Source of the DNA: Kosakonia sp. H02
GTDB taxonomy: Bacteria > Pseudomonadota > Gammaproteobacteria > Enterobacterales > Enterobacteriaceae
Direction of reading: 5' to 3'
DNA: 64,000 bases
Assembly: GCA_030704225.1 (NCBI GenBank)
Contig: CP131915.1
Location: forward strand, 434,001 to 498,000
In this document: positions 49,441 to 58,536 of the stretch, in pieces
How the letters are laid out: each line of letters opens with the position of its first letter
How positions within the stretch are numbered: the first letter of the stretch is position 1
Notes under the pieces: model-generated
What the model was told of the DNA's origin: nothing
What the model saw: the letters and a program-made list of their open reading frames with translations, nothing else
Database searches by the model: none
Program-made: the position numbers and the translations under genes

Positions 49441-50450
49441 TGGGCATCGATCTTCCGTTAATTTGGTTTGTCATTATCGTTTTCGCCACGCTGATGTATA
49501 TCGTGATGGACGGTTTTGACCTTGGCATCGGCATTCTGTTTCCGGTGACCCGTGATGGTCACGATCGCGATGTGATGGTCAACACCGTTGCACCGGTATG
49601 GGATGGCAACGAAACCTGGCTGGTGCTGGGCGGCGCGGGTCTGTTTGGCGCGTTTCCGCTGGCGTATGCGGTGATTATTGATGCGCTGACGATCCCGCTG
49701 ACGTTGATGCTGATTGGCCTGATTTTTCGCGGCGTGGCGTTTGAGTTCCGCTTTAAAGCGACCGAGGCGCACCGTCCGTTCTGGGATAAAGCGTTTTTGT
49801 CGGGTTCCCTGCTGGCGACCTTTACTCAGGGTGTGGTGGTTGGCGCGTTTATCAACGGTTTCCAGGTCACCGGGCGTACTTTTAGCGGCGGCGCGCTCGA
49901 CTGGCTCACCCCGTTTAACCTGTTCTGCGGCGTCGGTCTGGTGATCGCCTATGCCCTGCTTGGCGCAAGCTGGCTGGTGATGAAAAGCGGTGAACCGTTG
50001 CAGGGCAAAATGCGTGGTGCGGCGAAGAAGTTGCTGCTGGCGATGCTGGTTGTGATCGGCATTATCAGCCTGTGGACACCGCTGACTCACGGCGCGATTG
50101 CTGAACGCTGGTTCAGTATGCCGAACCTGTTGTTCTTCTCCCCGGTGCCGCTGCTGGTCATTGCGCTCAGCATCTGGCTGTGGCGCTGTCTGGGCAATGA
50201 AGACTCACACCGACGTCCGTTCGTCCTGACTCTGGGGCTGATTTTCCTCGGTTTTAGCGGGCTAGGCATCAGTATCTGGCCGCATATTATTCCGCCGGAT
50301 ATCACTTTCTGGCAGGCCGCTGCGCCGCCGCAAAGCCAGGGCTTTATGCTGGTTGGCGCGCTGCTGATTATCCCGATCATCCTGGTCTACACCTTCTGGA
50401 GCTATTACGTGTTCCGCGGCAAGGTGCAGCACGGCGAGGGGTATCATTGA
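49440..50450 (+). CDS. CIO-type cytochrome bd ubiquinol oxidase subunit II
   Basis: This 336-residue subunit II (CydB/CioB family) has about eight helices and the family signature APVWDGNETWLVLGGAGLFG, with DGFDLGIGILFP before it. It supports assembly of the heme-bearing subunit I. The start overlaps the stop of subunit I (TAATG) and its own stop overlaps the DUF2474 start (TGATG), so the three proteins are coupled. Confidence 0.93.
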   Translation: MGIDLPLIWFVIIVFATLMYIVMDGFDLGIGILFPVTRDGHDRDVMVNTVAPVWDGNETWLVLGGAGLFGAFPLAYAVIIDALTIPLTLMLIGLIFRGVAFEFRFKATEAHRPFWDKAFLSGSLLATFTQGVVVGAFINGFQVTGRTFSGGALDWLTPFNLFCGVGLVIAYALLGASWLVMKSGEPLQGKMRGAAKKLLLAMLVVIGIISLWTPLTHGAIAERWFSMPNLLFFSPVPLLVIALSIWLWRCLGNEDSHRRPFVLTLGLIFLGFSGLGISIWPHIIPPDITFWQAAAPPQSQGFMLVGALLIIPIILVYTFWSYYVFRGKVQHGEGYH

Positions 50451-50578
50451 TGAAACAACCCCTCTGGAAACGGCTGATGTGGCTGGTGGTTATCTGGGGC
50501 GGCAGCGTACTGGCGCTGGCCGCCGTCAGTATGGTATTCCGGTTGTTGATGTCAGCCGCCGGGTTTAAATCTCATTAA
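50450..50578 (+). CDS. DUF2474 small subunit of the bd oxidase (CydX-like)
   Basis: This 42-residue single-helix peptide starts MKQPLWKRLMWLVVIWGGSV and ends FRLLMSAAGFKSH. It is a DUF2474 protein, the small third gene found after cioAB/cydAB-type operons and comparable to CydX in stabilising the oxidase. The ATG overlaps the subunit II stop by one base. No other frame fits this interval. Confidence 0.85.
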   Translation: MKQPLWKRLMWLVVIWGGSVLALAAVSMVFRLLMSAAGFKSH

Positions 50579-50587
50579 CGTTGCAAG

Positions 50588-50617
50588 TCCGGTGCGCGTA
50601 ACGCCACCGGGCCTGAC
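50588..50617. repeat. Single REP-like palindrome
   Basis: CCGGTG and CACCGG flank ten bases (GTCCGGTGCGCGTAACGCCA then CCGGGCCTGAC), resembling an isolated REP unit. It lies just after the oxidase operon and could protect or end its transcript. Confidence 0.5.
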
Positions 50618-50745
50618 AGTTTATTTGTGCATCACAACACTGCCGCAGACCTCCAGGAATAATCCCGAAGGCGCGATGCTCCATACTGTCTCCATTTTTT
50701 TAGCGTCAAATCGACCTCACGCAACAACGCGAGGAACGATGTGAT

Positions 50746-50955
50746 ATGAAAAAGATTGCACTGATGTCTGCCATTCTGGCAGTGAGCTTCTCTTCCATGG
50801 TATTTGCTGATGATCATCCGCCAGTGCCGCCAGAAAAATACGCAACCCAGCACCACCACAAAGATAAAAAGCCGCCGCGCGACGTCCCGCCGCCGAAGCA
50901 CAAACACCATAAGCACGACGATAAAAAACCGCCGCTGCCGGAAGAACACCGTTAA
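50746..50955 (+). CDS. Small secreted His/Lys/Pro-rich peptide
   Basis: This 69-residue precursor has a Sec signal peptide (about 1-21, MKKIALMSAILAVSFSSMVFA). The mature peptide of under 50 residues is made almost only of His, Lys, Asp and Pro: ten His, including HHHKDKKPP and KHKHHKHDDKKPP repeats. This composition suggests metal binding (zinc, copper or nickel) in the periplasm or a disordered spacer. I do not recognise a named family. It is a monocistronic gene with a strong terminator. Confidence 0.75.
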   Translation: MKKIALMSAILAVSFSSMVFADDHPPVPPEKYATQHHHKDKKPPRDVPPPKHKHHKHDDKKPPLPEEHR

Positions 50956-50957
50956 CG

Positions 50958-50986
50958 AAAAGGGGTGGTATTTAGCCACCCCTTTT
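50958..50986. terminator. Bidirectional terminator between the His-rich gene and rlhA
   Basis: AAAAGGGGTGG and CCACCCCTTTT form an 11-pair stem around seven bases, with A on one side and T on the other. It lies directly between two convergent stop codons and can serve both. Confidence 0.88.
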
Positions 50987-50987
50987 A

Positions 50988-52946
50988 CTATTTGTTTTTC
51001 GGCAGAGTTTTCAGCAGATCATCGGGGCTGATGGAGGCAACTACGCTGCCCGGCAGCGGCATTTTCAGTATATGATTCTTAATCTTACCCACCACATGCA
51101 TTTCGCACGGGCGGCAATCAAAACGCAGCGTCAACACTTCATCGCCGTGTACCAGTTGCATCGGCGTGGCGCGCCAGCTTTTAATATTGCCTTTCGCCTG
51201 TTTCGGGCAGAGGTTAAACGCAAATCGCAGGCAGTGTTTGGTGATCATCACTGGCACATCGCCCTTCTCTTCGTGCGCTTCAAAGGCTGCGTCAATCAAC
51301 TGCACGCCGTAGCGGTGATAAAATTCACGCGCTTTATGGTTATAAACATTGGCGAGGAATGACAAATGCGTTTCCGGGTAAACCGGTGCGGGCGTCGCTA
51401 CCGGTTTACGGCTGCCGCGCTGATAATTTGCCAGCCGCGCCTCTTCCAGCATCTCGACGGCTTCACGACGCAGTTGGTTCAGCAGGCTGTTTGGCACAAA
51501 TAACGCGCCCGGCAGAGTGATGTCAACGTTTTGCGCGTAATAGCGCGTCTGCCCCAGCTTCGCCAGACCCTCTTTCAGGTTTTCCAGCGCTTTTTCGGCG
51601 TTGTTGGCGTTGTCAAATTGCCCTTCCAGCGTATGGGTGACGCTGACGCTATCTTCGCTGGTCAGCGTCAGGATCAGTTGTTCCTGCCAGCCGCCCAGCT
51701 CAATATCAACGCCAATGCGCCGCTCGCTGGAGGTTTTCAGCAGCGCCTGCTGCCAGTTGTGGTCAAGGTTGCGGTTCAGCGCATGGTGCGGGCGCAGGGT
51801 TTTCAGGGCATCGGGCATTTCATTCGGAAAGACGCGATAACGGTTTTCGCCGGTTTTTTCCGCCACGTTAACGCGAAAACCGACCACCTCGCGCTTCACC
51901 AGCACGTTCAGGCCATCGCCGTTCGCCAGCGGTTCGGTCGCTTCGACATCCAGGTGGTCTTTGCCCACTTTCAGCACTTCACCCACCGGCAGACCGATAA
52001 ATTTCGGTGAATCGAACGCACCGATATCGATTTTACGCGCATTAACAAAGTAGTCGGTGCTGCCGCGATGGAAGGTTTTATCCGTCGACGGGATAAAGAA
52101 GTGTTCGGTACGCCCCGCTGAGGCGCGTGTCAGTTCCGGGCGATCTTCAATGATGGCGTCCAGCATCTGGCGATAATGGGCGGTGATGTTCTTCACATAG
52201 CTCATATCTTTGTAGCGCCCTTCGATTTTGAAGGAGCGCACACCGGCGTCGATCAGCGCTGCCAGGTTGGCGGTCTGATCATTGTCTTTCATCGACAGCA
52301 GGTGTTTTTCATATGCCACTACGCGGCCCTGATCGTCTTTTAAGGTGTACGGCAAACGGCACGCCTGCGAGCAGTCACCGCGGTTGGCGCTGCGCCCGGT
52401 TTGCGCATGAGAGATATTGCACTGCCCGGAATAAGCCACGCACAGCGCGCCATGAATAAAGAACTCAATGGTGGCGTCGGTGGCGCTATGAATGGCGCGG
52501 ATCTGGTCGAGATTCAGCTCGCGCGCCAGCACAATCTGGCTGAAACCGACCTCGGAAAGGAATTTGGCTTTTTCCACCGTGCGGATATCGCACTGGGTAC
52601 TGGCGTGTAGTTCAATCGGCGGAATATCCAGCTCCAGCACGCCCATATCCTGCACAATCAGCGCATCGACGCCGGCCTGGTATAAATCGCCAATCAGTTT
52701 TTGCGCGGGTTCCAGCTCATCATCATGAAGAATCGTGTTGAGGGTGATAAACACTTTCGCGCCATAGCGATGGGCAAACGGCACCAGCTCGGCGATATCG
52801 CGCAGGCTGTTGCCCGCGTTGTGACGAGCGCCAAAACCAGGCCCGCCGATATAGATTGCATCGGCGCCGTGAAGGATAGCCTCACGGGCAATGGCGGCAT
52901 CGCGGGCCGGGCTTAACAGTTCAAGATGATGGGGGTACAGGCGCAT
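50988..52946 (-). CDS. rlhA: 23S rRNA 5-hydroxycytidine C2501 synthase RlhA (YdcP)
   Basis: This 652-residue U32-family enzyme hydroxylates C2501 of 23S rRNA. The U32 core lies in the N-terminal third, with LLSPARDAAIAREAILHGAD and HASTQCDIRTVEKA. The cysteine signature HGALCVAYSGQC...GDCSQACRLPY probably binds an iron-sulfur cluster. The C-terminal half holds the collagenase-like domain and a final Cys pair, FDCRPCEMHV. The ATG at 52946 (MRLYPHHLELL) is chosen by comparison with E. coli; in-frame starts at 52964 and 52994 have no better ribosome site. sutR lies 44 bases upstream in the same direction. Confidence 0.93.
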   Translation of the reverse strand: MRLYPHHLELLSPARDAAIAREAILHGADAIYIGGPGFGARHNAGNSLRDIAELVPFAHRYGAKVFITLNTILHDDELEPAQKLIGDLYQAGVDALIVQDMGVLELDIPPIELHASTQCDIRTVEKAKFLSEVGFSQIVLARELNLDQIRAIHSATDATIEFFIHGALCVAYSGQCNISHAQTGRSANRGDCSQACRLPYTLKDDQGRVVAYEKHLLSMKDNDQTANLAALIDAGVRSFKIEGRYKDMSYVKNITAHYRQMLDAIIEDRPELTRASAGRTEHFFIPSTDKTFHRGSTDYFVNARKIDIGAFDSPKFIGLPVGEVLKVGKDHLDVEATEPLANGDGLNVLVKREVVGFRVNVAEKTGENRYRVFPNEMPDALKTLRPHHALNRNLDHNWQQALLKTSSERRIGVDIELGGWQEQLILTLTSEDSVSVTHTLEGQFDNANNAEKALENLKEGLAKLGQTRYYAQNVDITLPGALFVPNSLLNQLRREAVEMLEEARLANYQRGSRKPVATPAPVYPETHLSFLANVYNHKAREFYHRYGVQLIDAAFEAHEEKGDVPVMITKHCLRFAFNLCPKQAKGNIKSWRATPMQLVHGDEVLTLRFDCRPCEMHVVGKIKNHILKMPLPGSVVASISPDDLLKTLPKNK

Positions 52947-52990
52947 ACAATCGTCGTTATCCATGATGTGCAAAATGGCGGCTATTGTAG

Positions 52991-53554
52991 TCACAAGCGG
53001 GACGTTTCACCACCTGCGGCTTTCTCTTTTGGGTAATGGATAAGCGAGTGAAAATGCGCCGTCTGCGCAGAGCTGTTGCGATAAGCGTGGGCTTCATCAC
53101 CGGCAAATCGCACACCGTTTCCCGCCGTTAGCTGCTTCCATTGCCCGCCGATGCACATATCCAGCACGCCGTTTATCACAATTACATGCTCAATCACCCC
53201 TTTTTCATGGGGCGTGGACTCGCTCAGTGCGCCGGGTGCGAGGGTAATCGAGAAGAGATCGAAGTGCAGTTTTTCATCCCACGGGAAAATCGGCGTGATC
53301 ACCATCGCCTGCCGATCGGGATCGTAGGGATGCGGAGTTTCGCTCTCCGGCGGGGCAATAAAGGTAGAGAACGGAACGTTCAGTCCGGTGGCGATTTTCC
53401 ACAGTGTCGCTACCGTCGGGCTGGATTCATTGCGCTCTATCTGCCCGAGCATCGCTTTTGATACGCTCGTTTCCTCCGCCAGCCGCGACAGGCTCCAGCC
53501 CCGCTCCTGACGCAGGAGTTTTAATGTTTTTGCCAGATAATCTGCGATGTTCAT
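52991..53554 (-). CDS. sutR: XRE-cupin regulator SutR (YdcN)
   Basis: This 187-residue regulator has an N-terminal HTH (about 10-65: RQERGWSLSRLAEETSVSKA, IERNESSPTVATLWKIATGL) and a C-terminal cupin (about 105-180) with STPHEKGVIEHVIVINGVLD. It closely matches E. coli SutR, a regulator of sulfur-utilisation genes. It is divergent from ydcO across 152 bases and co-directional with rlhA, as in E. coli. Confidence 0.93.
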   Translation of the reverse strand: MNIADYLAKTLKLLRQERGWSLSRLAEETSVSKAMLGQIERNESSPTVATLWKIATGLNVPFSTFIAPPESETPHPYDPDRQAMVITPIFPWDEKLHFDLFSITLAPGALSESTPHEKGVIEHVIVINGVLDMCIGGQWKQLTAGNGVRFAGDEAHAYRNSSAQTAHFHSLIHYPKEKAAGGETSRL

Positions 53555-53706
53555 ACCGCCTCCGGGAAATAAAAACGGATGGAGTATACCGCAGCGTTTC
53601 TATTCTGGAGAGTAAAACTCGTGAGATTATCCTTAAGGAATCAGGCTTGTACGTTATAGCGCTCAGTGGTAACTTTTTCGGATGTTATAACGCACAAGGA
53701 TAACCC

Positions 53707-54882
53707 ATGCGCCCTGTTTTTCCCGCCCTGCCTGTGACCAGCGTGCTGGCCGGGTTTGTCGCCGTGCTGGTTGGTTACGCCAGTTCTGCCGCCATTATCT
53801 GGCAAGCCGCGTCTGCGGCGGGTGCCAGCGCCGCGCAAATTGGCGGCTGGATGACGGCGCTCGGTTTCGCTATGGGCGTCAGTACGCTGGCACTCAGTTT
53901 GTGGTATCGCATGCCGGTGCTTACGGCCTGGTCCACGCCAGGCGCTGCGCTGCTGGCGACCAGTTTGCAGGGCATATCGCTTAATGAAGCGGTCGGTATT
54001 TTTATCTTCGCCAATGGATTGATTGTGCTTTGCGGCGTGACGGGTTTATTTGCCAGACTGATGAAAATCATTCCCCATACGCTGGCGGCGGCGATGTTGG
54101 CCGGGGTTTTATTGCGCTTCGGCTTGCAGGCTTTTAGCCATCTCGAAAGTGATTTTGCACTGTGCGGCAGCATGGTGCTGGCCTGGCTACTCGCAAAAGT
54201 GTTTGCGCCACGCTATGCGATTATTGCCACGCTGATTGTCGGCGCGGTGGTGGCTTATCTCAACGGCGAGGTTGTGACGAGGGAGATGAGTTTTGCGCTG
54301 GCTGCACCGGTCTATACTGCCCCTGTTTTTCACTGGCCCTCGCTTATCAGCATCGGTATTCCCTTTTTTCTGGTCACCATGGCGTCGCAGAACGCGCCCG
54401 GTTTCGCCACTATGCAGGCAGCCGGTTACCACGTTGCCGTTTCGCCCCTGATGATTTTTACCGGTGCGCTGGCTCTGCTGCTGTCGCCATTTGGCGTGTA
54501 CTCCATCTGTATTGCCGCGATCACGGCAGCGATTTGCCAGAGCCCGGATGCCCATCCTGACGCCAGTAAACGCTGGTTAGCCACAGCTGCCGCCGGGTTT
54601 TTTTATCTGCTGGCGGGCGTGTTTGGCGGCTCAATCACCGCGCTACTGGCTGCCCTGCCGCTGAGCTGGATCCAGACACTGGCCGGGCTGGCGCTACTCG
54701 GTACTATCAGCGGCAGCTTGCACCAGGCGTTGGTGAAAGAGACGGATCGCGACGCGGCAATTGTCACTTTTCTGGTGACCGCCAGCGGCATAACGCTGCT
54801 TGGCATCGGCTCGGCCTTCTGGGGGCTGGTGATGGGCGGTATCTGCTATGGTGCGTTAAGTGTTATGCATCGCGCGCAATGA
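53707..54882 (+). CDS. ydcO: BenE-family benzoate/H+ symporter-like protein YdcO
   Basis: This 391-residue integral membrane protein of the BenE family has about 12 hydrophobic helices, starting VTSVLAGFVAVLVGYASSAAI. It includes the family phrases TAWSTPGAALLATS, GFATMQAAGYHV and FGVYSICIAAITAAICQSPD. Benzoate import is the family annotation; the physiological substrate in enterics is unproven. It is divergent from sutR, its likely local regulator. Confidence 0.92.
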   Translation: MRPVFPALPVTSVLAGFVAVLVGYASSAAIIWQAASAAGASAAQIGGWMTALGFAMGVSTLALSLWYRMPVLTAWSTPGAALLATSLQGISLNEAVGIFIFANGLIVLCGVTGLFARLMKIIPHTLAAAMLAGVLLRFGLQAFSHLESDFALCGSMVLAWLLAKVFAPRYAIIATLIVGAVVAYLNGEVVTREMSFALAAPVYTAPVFHWPSLISIGIPFFLVTMASQNAPGFATMQAAGYHVAVSPLMIFTGALALLLSPFGVYSICIAAITAAICQSPDAHPDASKRWLATAAAGFFYLLAGVFGGSITALLAALPLSWIQTLAGLALLGTISGSLHQALVKETDRDAAIVTFLVTASGITLLGIGSAFWGLVMGGICYGALSVMHRAQ

Positions 54883-55039
54883 TTAACAAAATAAATGAGT
54901 GACTTCCCTTTCTCATCTGCTCATAATTCGCACAGAAAAATTTAGCTTTGTGAAGTAACGCTCCCGATAACATGTCTTTTCCAGAAACAGACTTGTAATG
55001 AATTCGTTTTTATTAATGTGATTCAAAAGGAGTTTACCT

Positions 55040-56521
55040 GTGAAAATTAAAGCTTATTCCCTTGCCATGCTCTCTATCCCGTCGGCCTGTATGGCGTTGT
55101 CGCCGGAAGAAAAGAGCCATCGTCCTGATCTGTCGCATGTGATTTCTGATTACCGAAAGTCCCTTGCTTCGATGCCTCTCGATTACTCTTTGCTGGAGAA
55201 AAAACAGCTTCCCGGCGTGATGTTACAGCGATACACCCTCAATTCGCAGACGTGGTCGCCGCAGGGTGTTGTCACGCCGGAACGCTGGCAGAATCAGGTG
55301 GATATCTATATTCCTGATTCAGCGCGGCAAAAATATGCCCTTGTCGCCATTAATAACGGCAGCAATGACAATGGTTCCGGCAGCCCTCTGGCACCCACCA
55401 GTTTCAAAGAAGAAGCATTAACACGGATAGCGACAGCCACCCGAACGGTGGTGATTTCTGTCAGTAATGTGCCTAATCAGGTTCTTCATTATCAGGGCGT
55501 CACCACCCCGCTGGCCGAAGATGACAGTGTGGCGTATACCTGGAAACTGTTTATCGGTGACATTAAACGTTACCAGGATGCGCCTCTTCAGGTGCCCATG
55601 TCCGCGTCGGTATCGCAGGCGTTCCGGCTGGCGAAGAGAGAACTGGCGCAACAGAAGATTTCGAAATTTATTGTCACCGGCGCGTCGAAGCGCGGCTGGA
55701 CCGCGTGGCTGACAGCCATCGCCGACCCGGATGTGGAAGCCATTGTTCCCTTCGTGATGGATCTGCTCAATACCCGAAAAGCGCTTGAACACATGTACCG
55801 GACTTATGGTCAAAACTGGCCGATCGCTTTTTTCCCCTACTATAAACAGAACATAGATCAGCAGATTGCCACGGATAAAGTCGCCAGCCTGATGAGATTG
55901 CTGGACCCGCTGGCGTACTTGCATAGCGATCTGAGCAATCGTTTGCGGATGGAGAAATACATTATTAACGCCAGCGGAGATGATTTTTATGTCCCTGATA
56001 ACAGCCGTTTTTACTATGGCCGGTTACCGGGCGAGAAGTCCCTGCGGGTGGTGGCAAACTCAACGCATAACAGCGTATTGTCCGTGTCGGAGCAGTCGCT
56101 GATCACCTTCGTTAACCGTTTCCAGATGCGAAAAAAACTTCCCGAAATTACCGAAAATGTTGAGGGGAGAAACGGTGGCAAAAAAATGCTGTCAGTGCGT
56201 TTTTCCGAAAAGCCGACAACGCTTTTACAGTGGACAGCCACCAACCCTGTCGCCAGGGATTTTCGCTTTGCCTGTAACGTGAAATATACCTCAGCCCCTG
56301 TCCGCCCTGCCTCTGGCAATAAAGCGCTCAACATTCCGCTGTCGACACCGGAAAGTGGATGGCAGGCAACCTACGTTGAGGCGACATTTAGCGATGGGTA
56401 CGTGGCGACAACGCAGGTCTATATCACACCGGACGAAAAGTACCCTGAAACAGCGCCACCCGCATTAGGTGACGCTTGCCAGACGCTGCCCGGACGAGGG
56501 CTGAACTCAGTGGCGCAGTGA
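55040..56521 (+). CDS. pqaA: PhoPQ-activated pathogenicity-related protein (PqaA family)
   Basis: This 493-residue exported protein has a signal peptide ending near residue 19 (SACMA|LS). It is a PhoPQ_related family member with an alpha/beta-hydrolase-like core. The probable nucleophile elbow is TGASKRGW (213-220, Ser216). The surrounding phrases VAINNGSNDNGSGS and NPVARDFRFAC are also typical. Salmonella PqaA is PhoPQ-activated and linked to antimicrobial peptide resistance. The start is GTG with AAAGGAG at good spacing. I found no convincing PhoP box in the 157 bases upstream. It converges on the AraC gene, with eight bases between stops. Confidence 0.82.
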   Translation: MKIKAYSLAMLSIPSACMALSPEEKSHRPDLSHVISDYRKSLASMPLDYSLLEKKQLPGVMLQRYTLNSQTWSPQGVVTPERWQNQVDIYIPDSARQKYALVAINNGSNDNGSGSPLAPTSFKEEALTRIATATRTVVISVSNVPNQVLHYQGVTTPLAEDDSVAYTWKLFIGDIKRYQDAPLQVPMSASVSQAFRLAKRELAQQKISKFIVTGASKRGWTAWLTAIADPDVEAIVPFVMDLLNTRKALEHMYRTYGQNWPIAFFPYYKQNIDQQIATDKVASLMRLLDPLAYLHSDLSNRLRMEKYIINASGDDFYVPDNSRFYYGRLPGEKSLRVVANSTHNSVLSVSEQSLITFVNRFQMRKKLPEITENVEGRNGGKKMLSVRFSEKPTTLLQWTATNPVARDFRFACNVKYTSAPVRPASGNKALNIPLSTPESGWQATYVEATFSDGYVATTQVYITPDEKYPETAPPALGDACQTLPGRGLNSVAQ

Positions 56522-56529
56522 CCGGCATG

Positions 56530-57405
56530 CTAAACGTGGCGCGTCGCGCGTAATTGCGATGGCGCCACCCCTTTCGCGGCTTTAAAACGGTTGCTGAAAT
56601 GGCTGGCAGAGTTGAAACCGCAGGCCAGCGCAATGGTGGTCAGCGGTTCATCGCTGTTGAGTAGCAGATCTTTGGCGCGCGCCATGCGGCGCTGCATCAC
56701 AAATTGATGGGGAGCCACGCCCATCGACTGGCGAAACATACGCGCAAAATGGTATTCGCTGAGCGATACCTGCGCGGCCAGATCCACAAGCAGCAGCGCC
56801 TCGCCGAGGTGGGCATCGATATACTCCAGCACATTGCGCAGTGCGACGGGCGCTAACCCGCCGGTGACGGTCGGCAGTTGCCACTGCACATTGCTGTAGT
56901 GCTGAACCAGGTGCGTCAGTAACAGCGTTGAGGCGGTACTCAGCGTCAGTTGGTTGGCATTTTGCTGCCAGTCGCAGCCGAGCAAAAACTGGCGGTAGAG
57001 CGCGGTGATGCTCGCATCCTGTGAAAAGGTTTTTTCATCGAGCGTGAACATTGCCGGGCTGCGATCCCACACTTTTTCGCCAACATCGCGCAGGTGTTCA
57101 TCGGTGCAGTAAAGGTGCACAAACGACAGCGTATCGCGGATGTCCCACATCGATTCGCTCTCTTTTGGCATCAGGCAGAAGCGATCCGGCCCGCCGCCGT
57201 TTTTCCAGCCATATGCTGTTTTGTGGTAGCTCTCATAGCCGTCGGCAATATAAAGACTGAGGGTATGGTGGTTGCAATATTGCGTGATGTTATCGCGTTT
57301 GTTTGACCACGCGGCCAACTGGATGCCGGAATTGAGCGCCACCGAATTGTGCAAGACGGCGTTATGTTTGCGCAGGTTTTCAAAGGCGTCGTAGGTGTCA
57401 GGCAT
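56530..57405 (-). CDS. AraC-family transcriptional regulator
   Basis: This 291-residue regulator has an N-terminal cupin-like sensor (about 1-180, TLSLYIADGYESYHKTAYG) and a C-terminal double helix-turn-helix (about 190-287), with LVDLAAQVSLSEYHFARMFR and IALACGFNSASHFSNRFKAA. It is divergent from an EamA exporter gene with 173 bases between the start codons, so that exporter is its probable target. The effector is unknown. Confidence 0.9.
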   Translation of the reverse strand: MPDTYDAFENLRKHNAVLHNSVALNSGIQLAAWSNKRDNITQYCNHHTLSLYIADGYESYHKTAYGWKNGGGPDRFCLMPKESESMWDIRDTLSFVHLYCTDEHLRDVGEKVWDRSPAMFTLDEKTFSQDASITALYRQFLLGCDWQQNANQLTLSTASTLLLTHLVQHYSNVQWQLPTVTGGLAPVALRNVLEYIDAHLGEALLLVDLAAQVSLSEYHFARMFRQSMGVAPHQFVMQRRMARAKDLLLNSDEPLTTIALACGFNSASHFSNRFKAAKGVAPSQLRATRHV

Positions 57406-57578
57406 TCGCAGTAATTATCATTTATCAATCAGAACCCCAGTCTATGAATAGCTGACATGGGATACCAGCGTTGTGTAAAGAAAAGCGCAAGAATATGCAA
57501 CTCCCGCGCAACCCGGTGCAAGCCAGACGCATCGCGCGTGGCGACAATAGCCGTTCGTTAAAGAGATCGGGAATCAAT

Positions 57579-58493
57579 ATGAACGCGTTATTGTATGGTC
57601 TGGTGGTGGTTATCTGGGGCACCACCTGGATTGCGATTTATTTACAGCAAGGCCCGGTACCGGCTCCGGTATCTATTTTCTGGCGTTTCGCCCTCGCCAC
57701 CGCCGCCATGATGCTGATGCTGCTGGCACGGCGCAAATTGCGCAATTTGCCGCTCCGCGATCATCTGTTTTGCCTGCTACAGGGCGCGTGCGTTTTCGGC
57801 TTCAACTTCTGGTGCTTTTACACCGCCGCGGCGTGGATAAATACCGGGCTGGAGTCGGTAATTTTTTCAATGGCCGTGCTGTTTAATGCCGTTAATAGTT
57901 TCCTGTTTTTTGGACAAAAGCCCCCTGCGCGCTTTTTTGTCGCCGCACTGCTGGGGTTATCGGGCATTGTGACGCTGTTCTGGCAAGACCTGGTGAACAG
58001 CGGCTGGAGCAACACACTGTTACTCGGCATTGGCCTGTCGGCGCTGGGTACGCTGGGCTTCTCGTTTGGCAATATGATTAGCCTGCGTCACCAGCGTAAA
58101 GGCCTGGAAACCATTACTACCAATAGCTGGGCGATGCTCTACGGGACGTTGATTATGGGCGCGATTGGGCTAATGCGCGGTGATGATTTTACGCCGCAGT
58201 GGACGGCAAGTTACCTCGGCGCACTGGGTTATCTGGCATTTTTTGGCTCGGTGATTGGCTTTGGCGCGTACTTTACGTTGGTTGGTCGCATTGGCCCGAG
58301 CAAAGCGGCTTACAGCACCCTGCTGTTTCCGCTGGTTGCGCTGAGTATCTCGACCTTTTATGAAGGGTACGTCTGGCATCTGAACGGGATTGCCGGGTTG
58401 TTGCTGATCCTGACCGGCAATCTGGTGATGTTTACCCGCCCGGAAAACTGGCTGGGCGGGCGTCTGGCGCGGCGGAACATGGGTGCCTGTTGA
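57579..58493 (+). CDS. EamA/DMT-family exporter
   Basis: This 304-residue inner-membrane protein has ten predicted helices in two EamA repeats. It starts MNALLYGLVVVIWGTTWIAI, with the second repeat opening around TTNSWAMLYGTLIMGAIGLM. The family exports amino acids and other metabolites; the substrate is unknown. The frame is open further upstream to 57471, but the ATG at 57579 has a GGGAA site and begins the first helix properly. It is probably controlled by the divergent AraC regulator and is followed by a terminator. Confidence 0.9.
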   Translation: MNALLYGLVVVIWGTTWIAIYLQQGPVPAPVSIFWRFALATAAMMLMLLARRKLRNLPLRDHLFCLLQGACVFGFNFWCFYTAAAWINTGLESVIFSMAVLFNAVNSFLFFGQKPPARFFVAALLGLSGIVTLFWQDLVNSGWSNTLLLGIGLSALGTLGFSFGNMISLRHQRKGLETITTNSWAMLYGTLIMGAIGLMRGDDFTPQWTASYLGALGYLAFFGSVIGFGAYFTLVGRIGPSKAAYSTLLFPLVALSISTFYEGYVWHLNGIAGLLLILTGNLVMFTRPENWLGGRLARRNMGAC

Positions 58494-58500
58494 AATATCG

Positions 58501-58536
58501 CCGCCTGGGTTGCCAGGCGGAATAGTTTTATTTTTT
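58501..58536 (+). terminator. Rho-independent terminator after the EamA gene
   Basis: CCGCCTGG-GTTG-CCAGGCGG is a perfect eight-pair hairpin followed by a T-rich tract at 58525-58536. It starts eight bases after the EamA stop; its tail overlaps the end of the convergent binding-protein gene. Confidence 0.88.

Noticed and set aside
52947..52994. Longer rlhA start
   Set aside because: The extra 16 residues are not seen in E. coli RlhA, overlap the end of sutR, and have no ribosome site.
54883..55039. PhoP box upstream of the pqaA-like gene
   Set aside because: I looked for two GTTTA-type hexamer repeats 11 bases apart and found none convincing, so PhoP control is not claimed.
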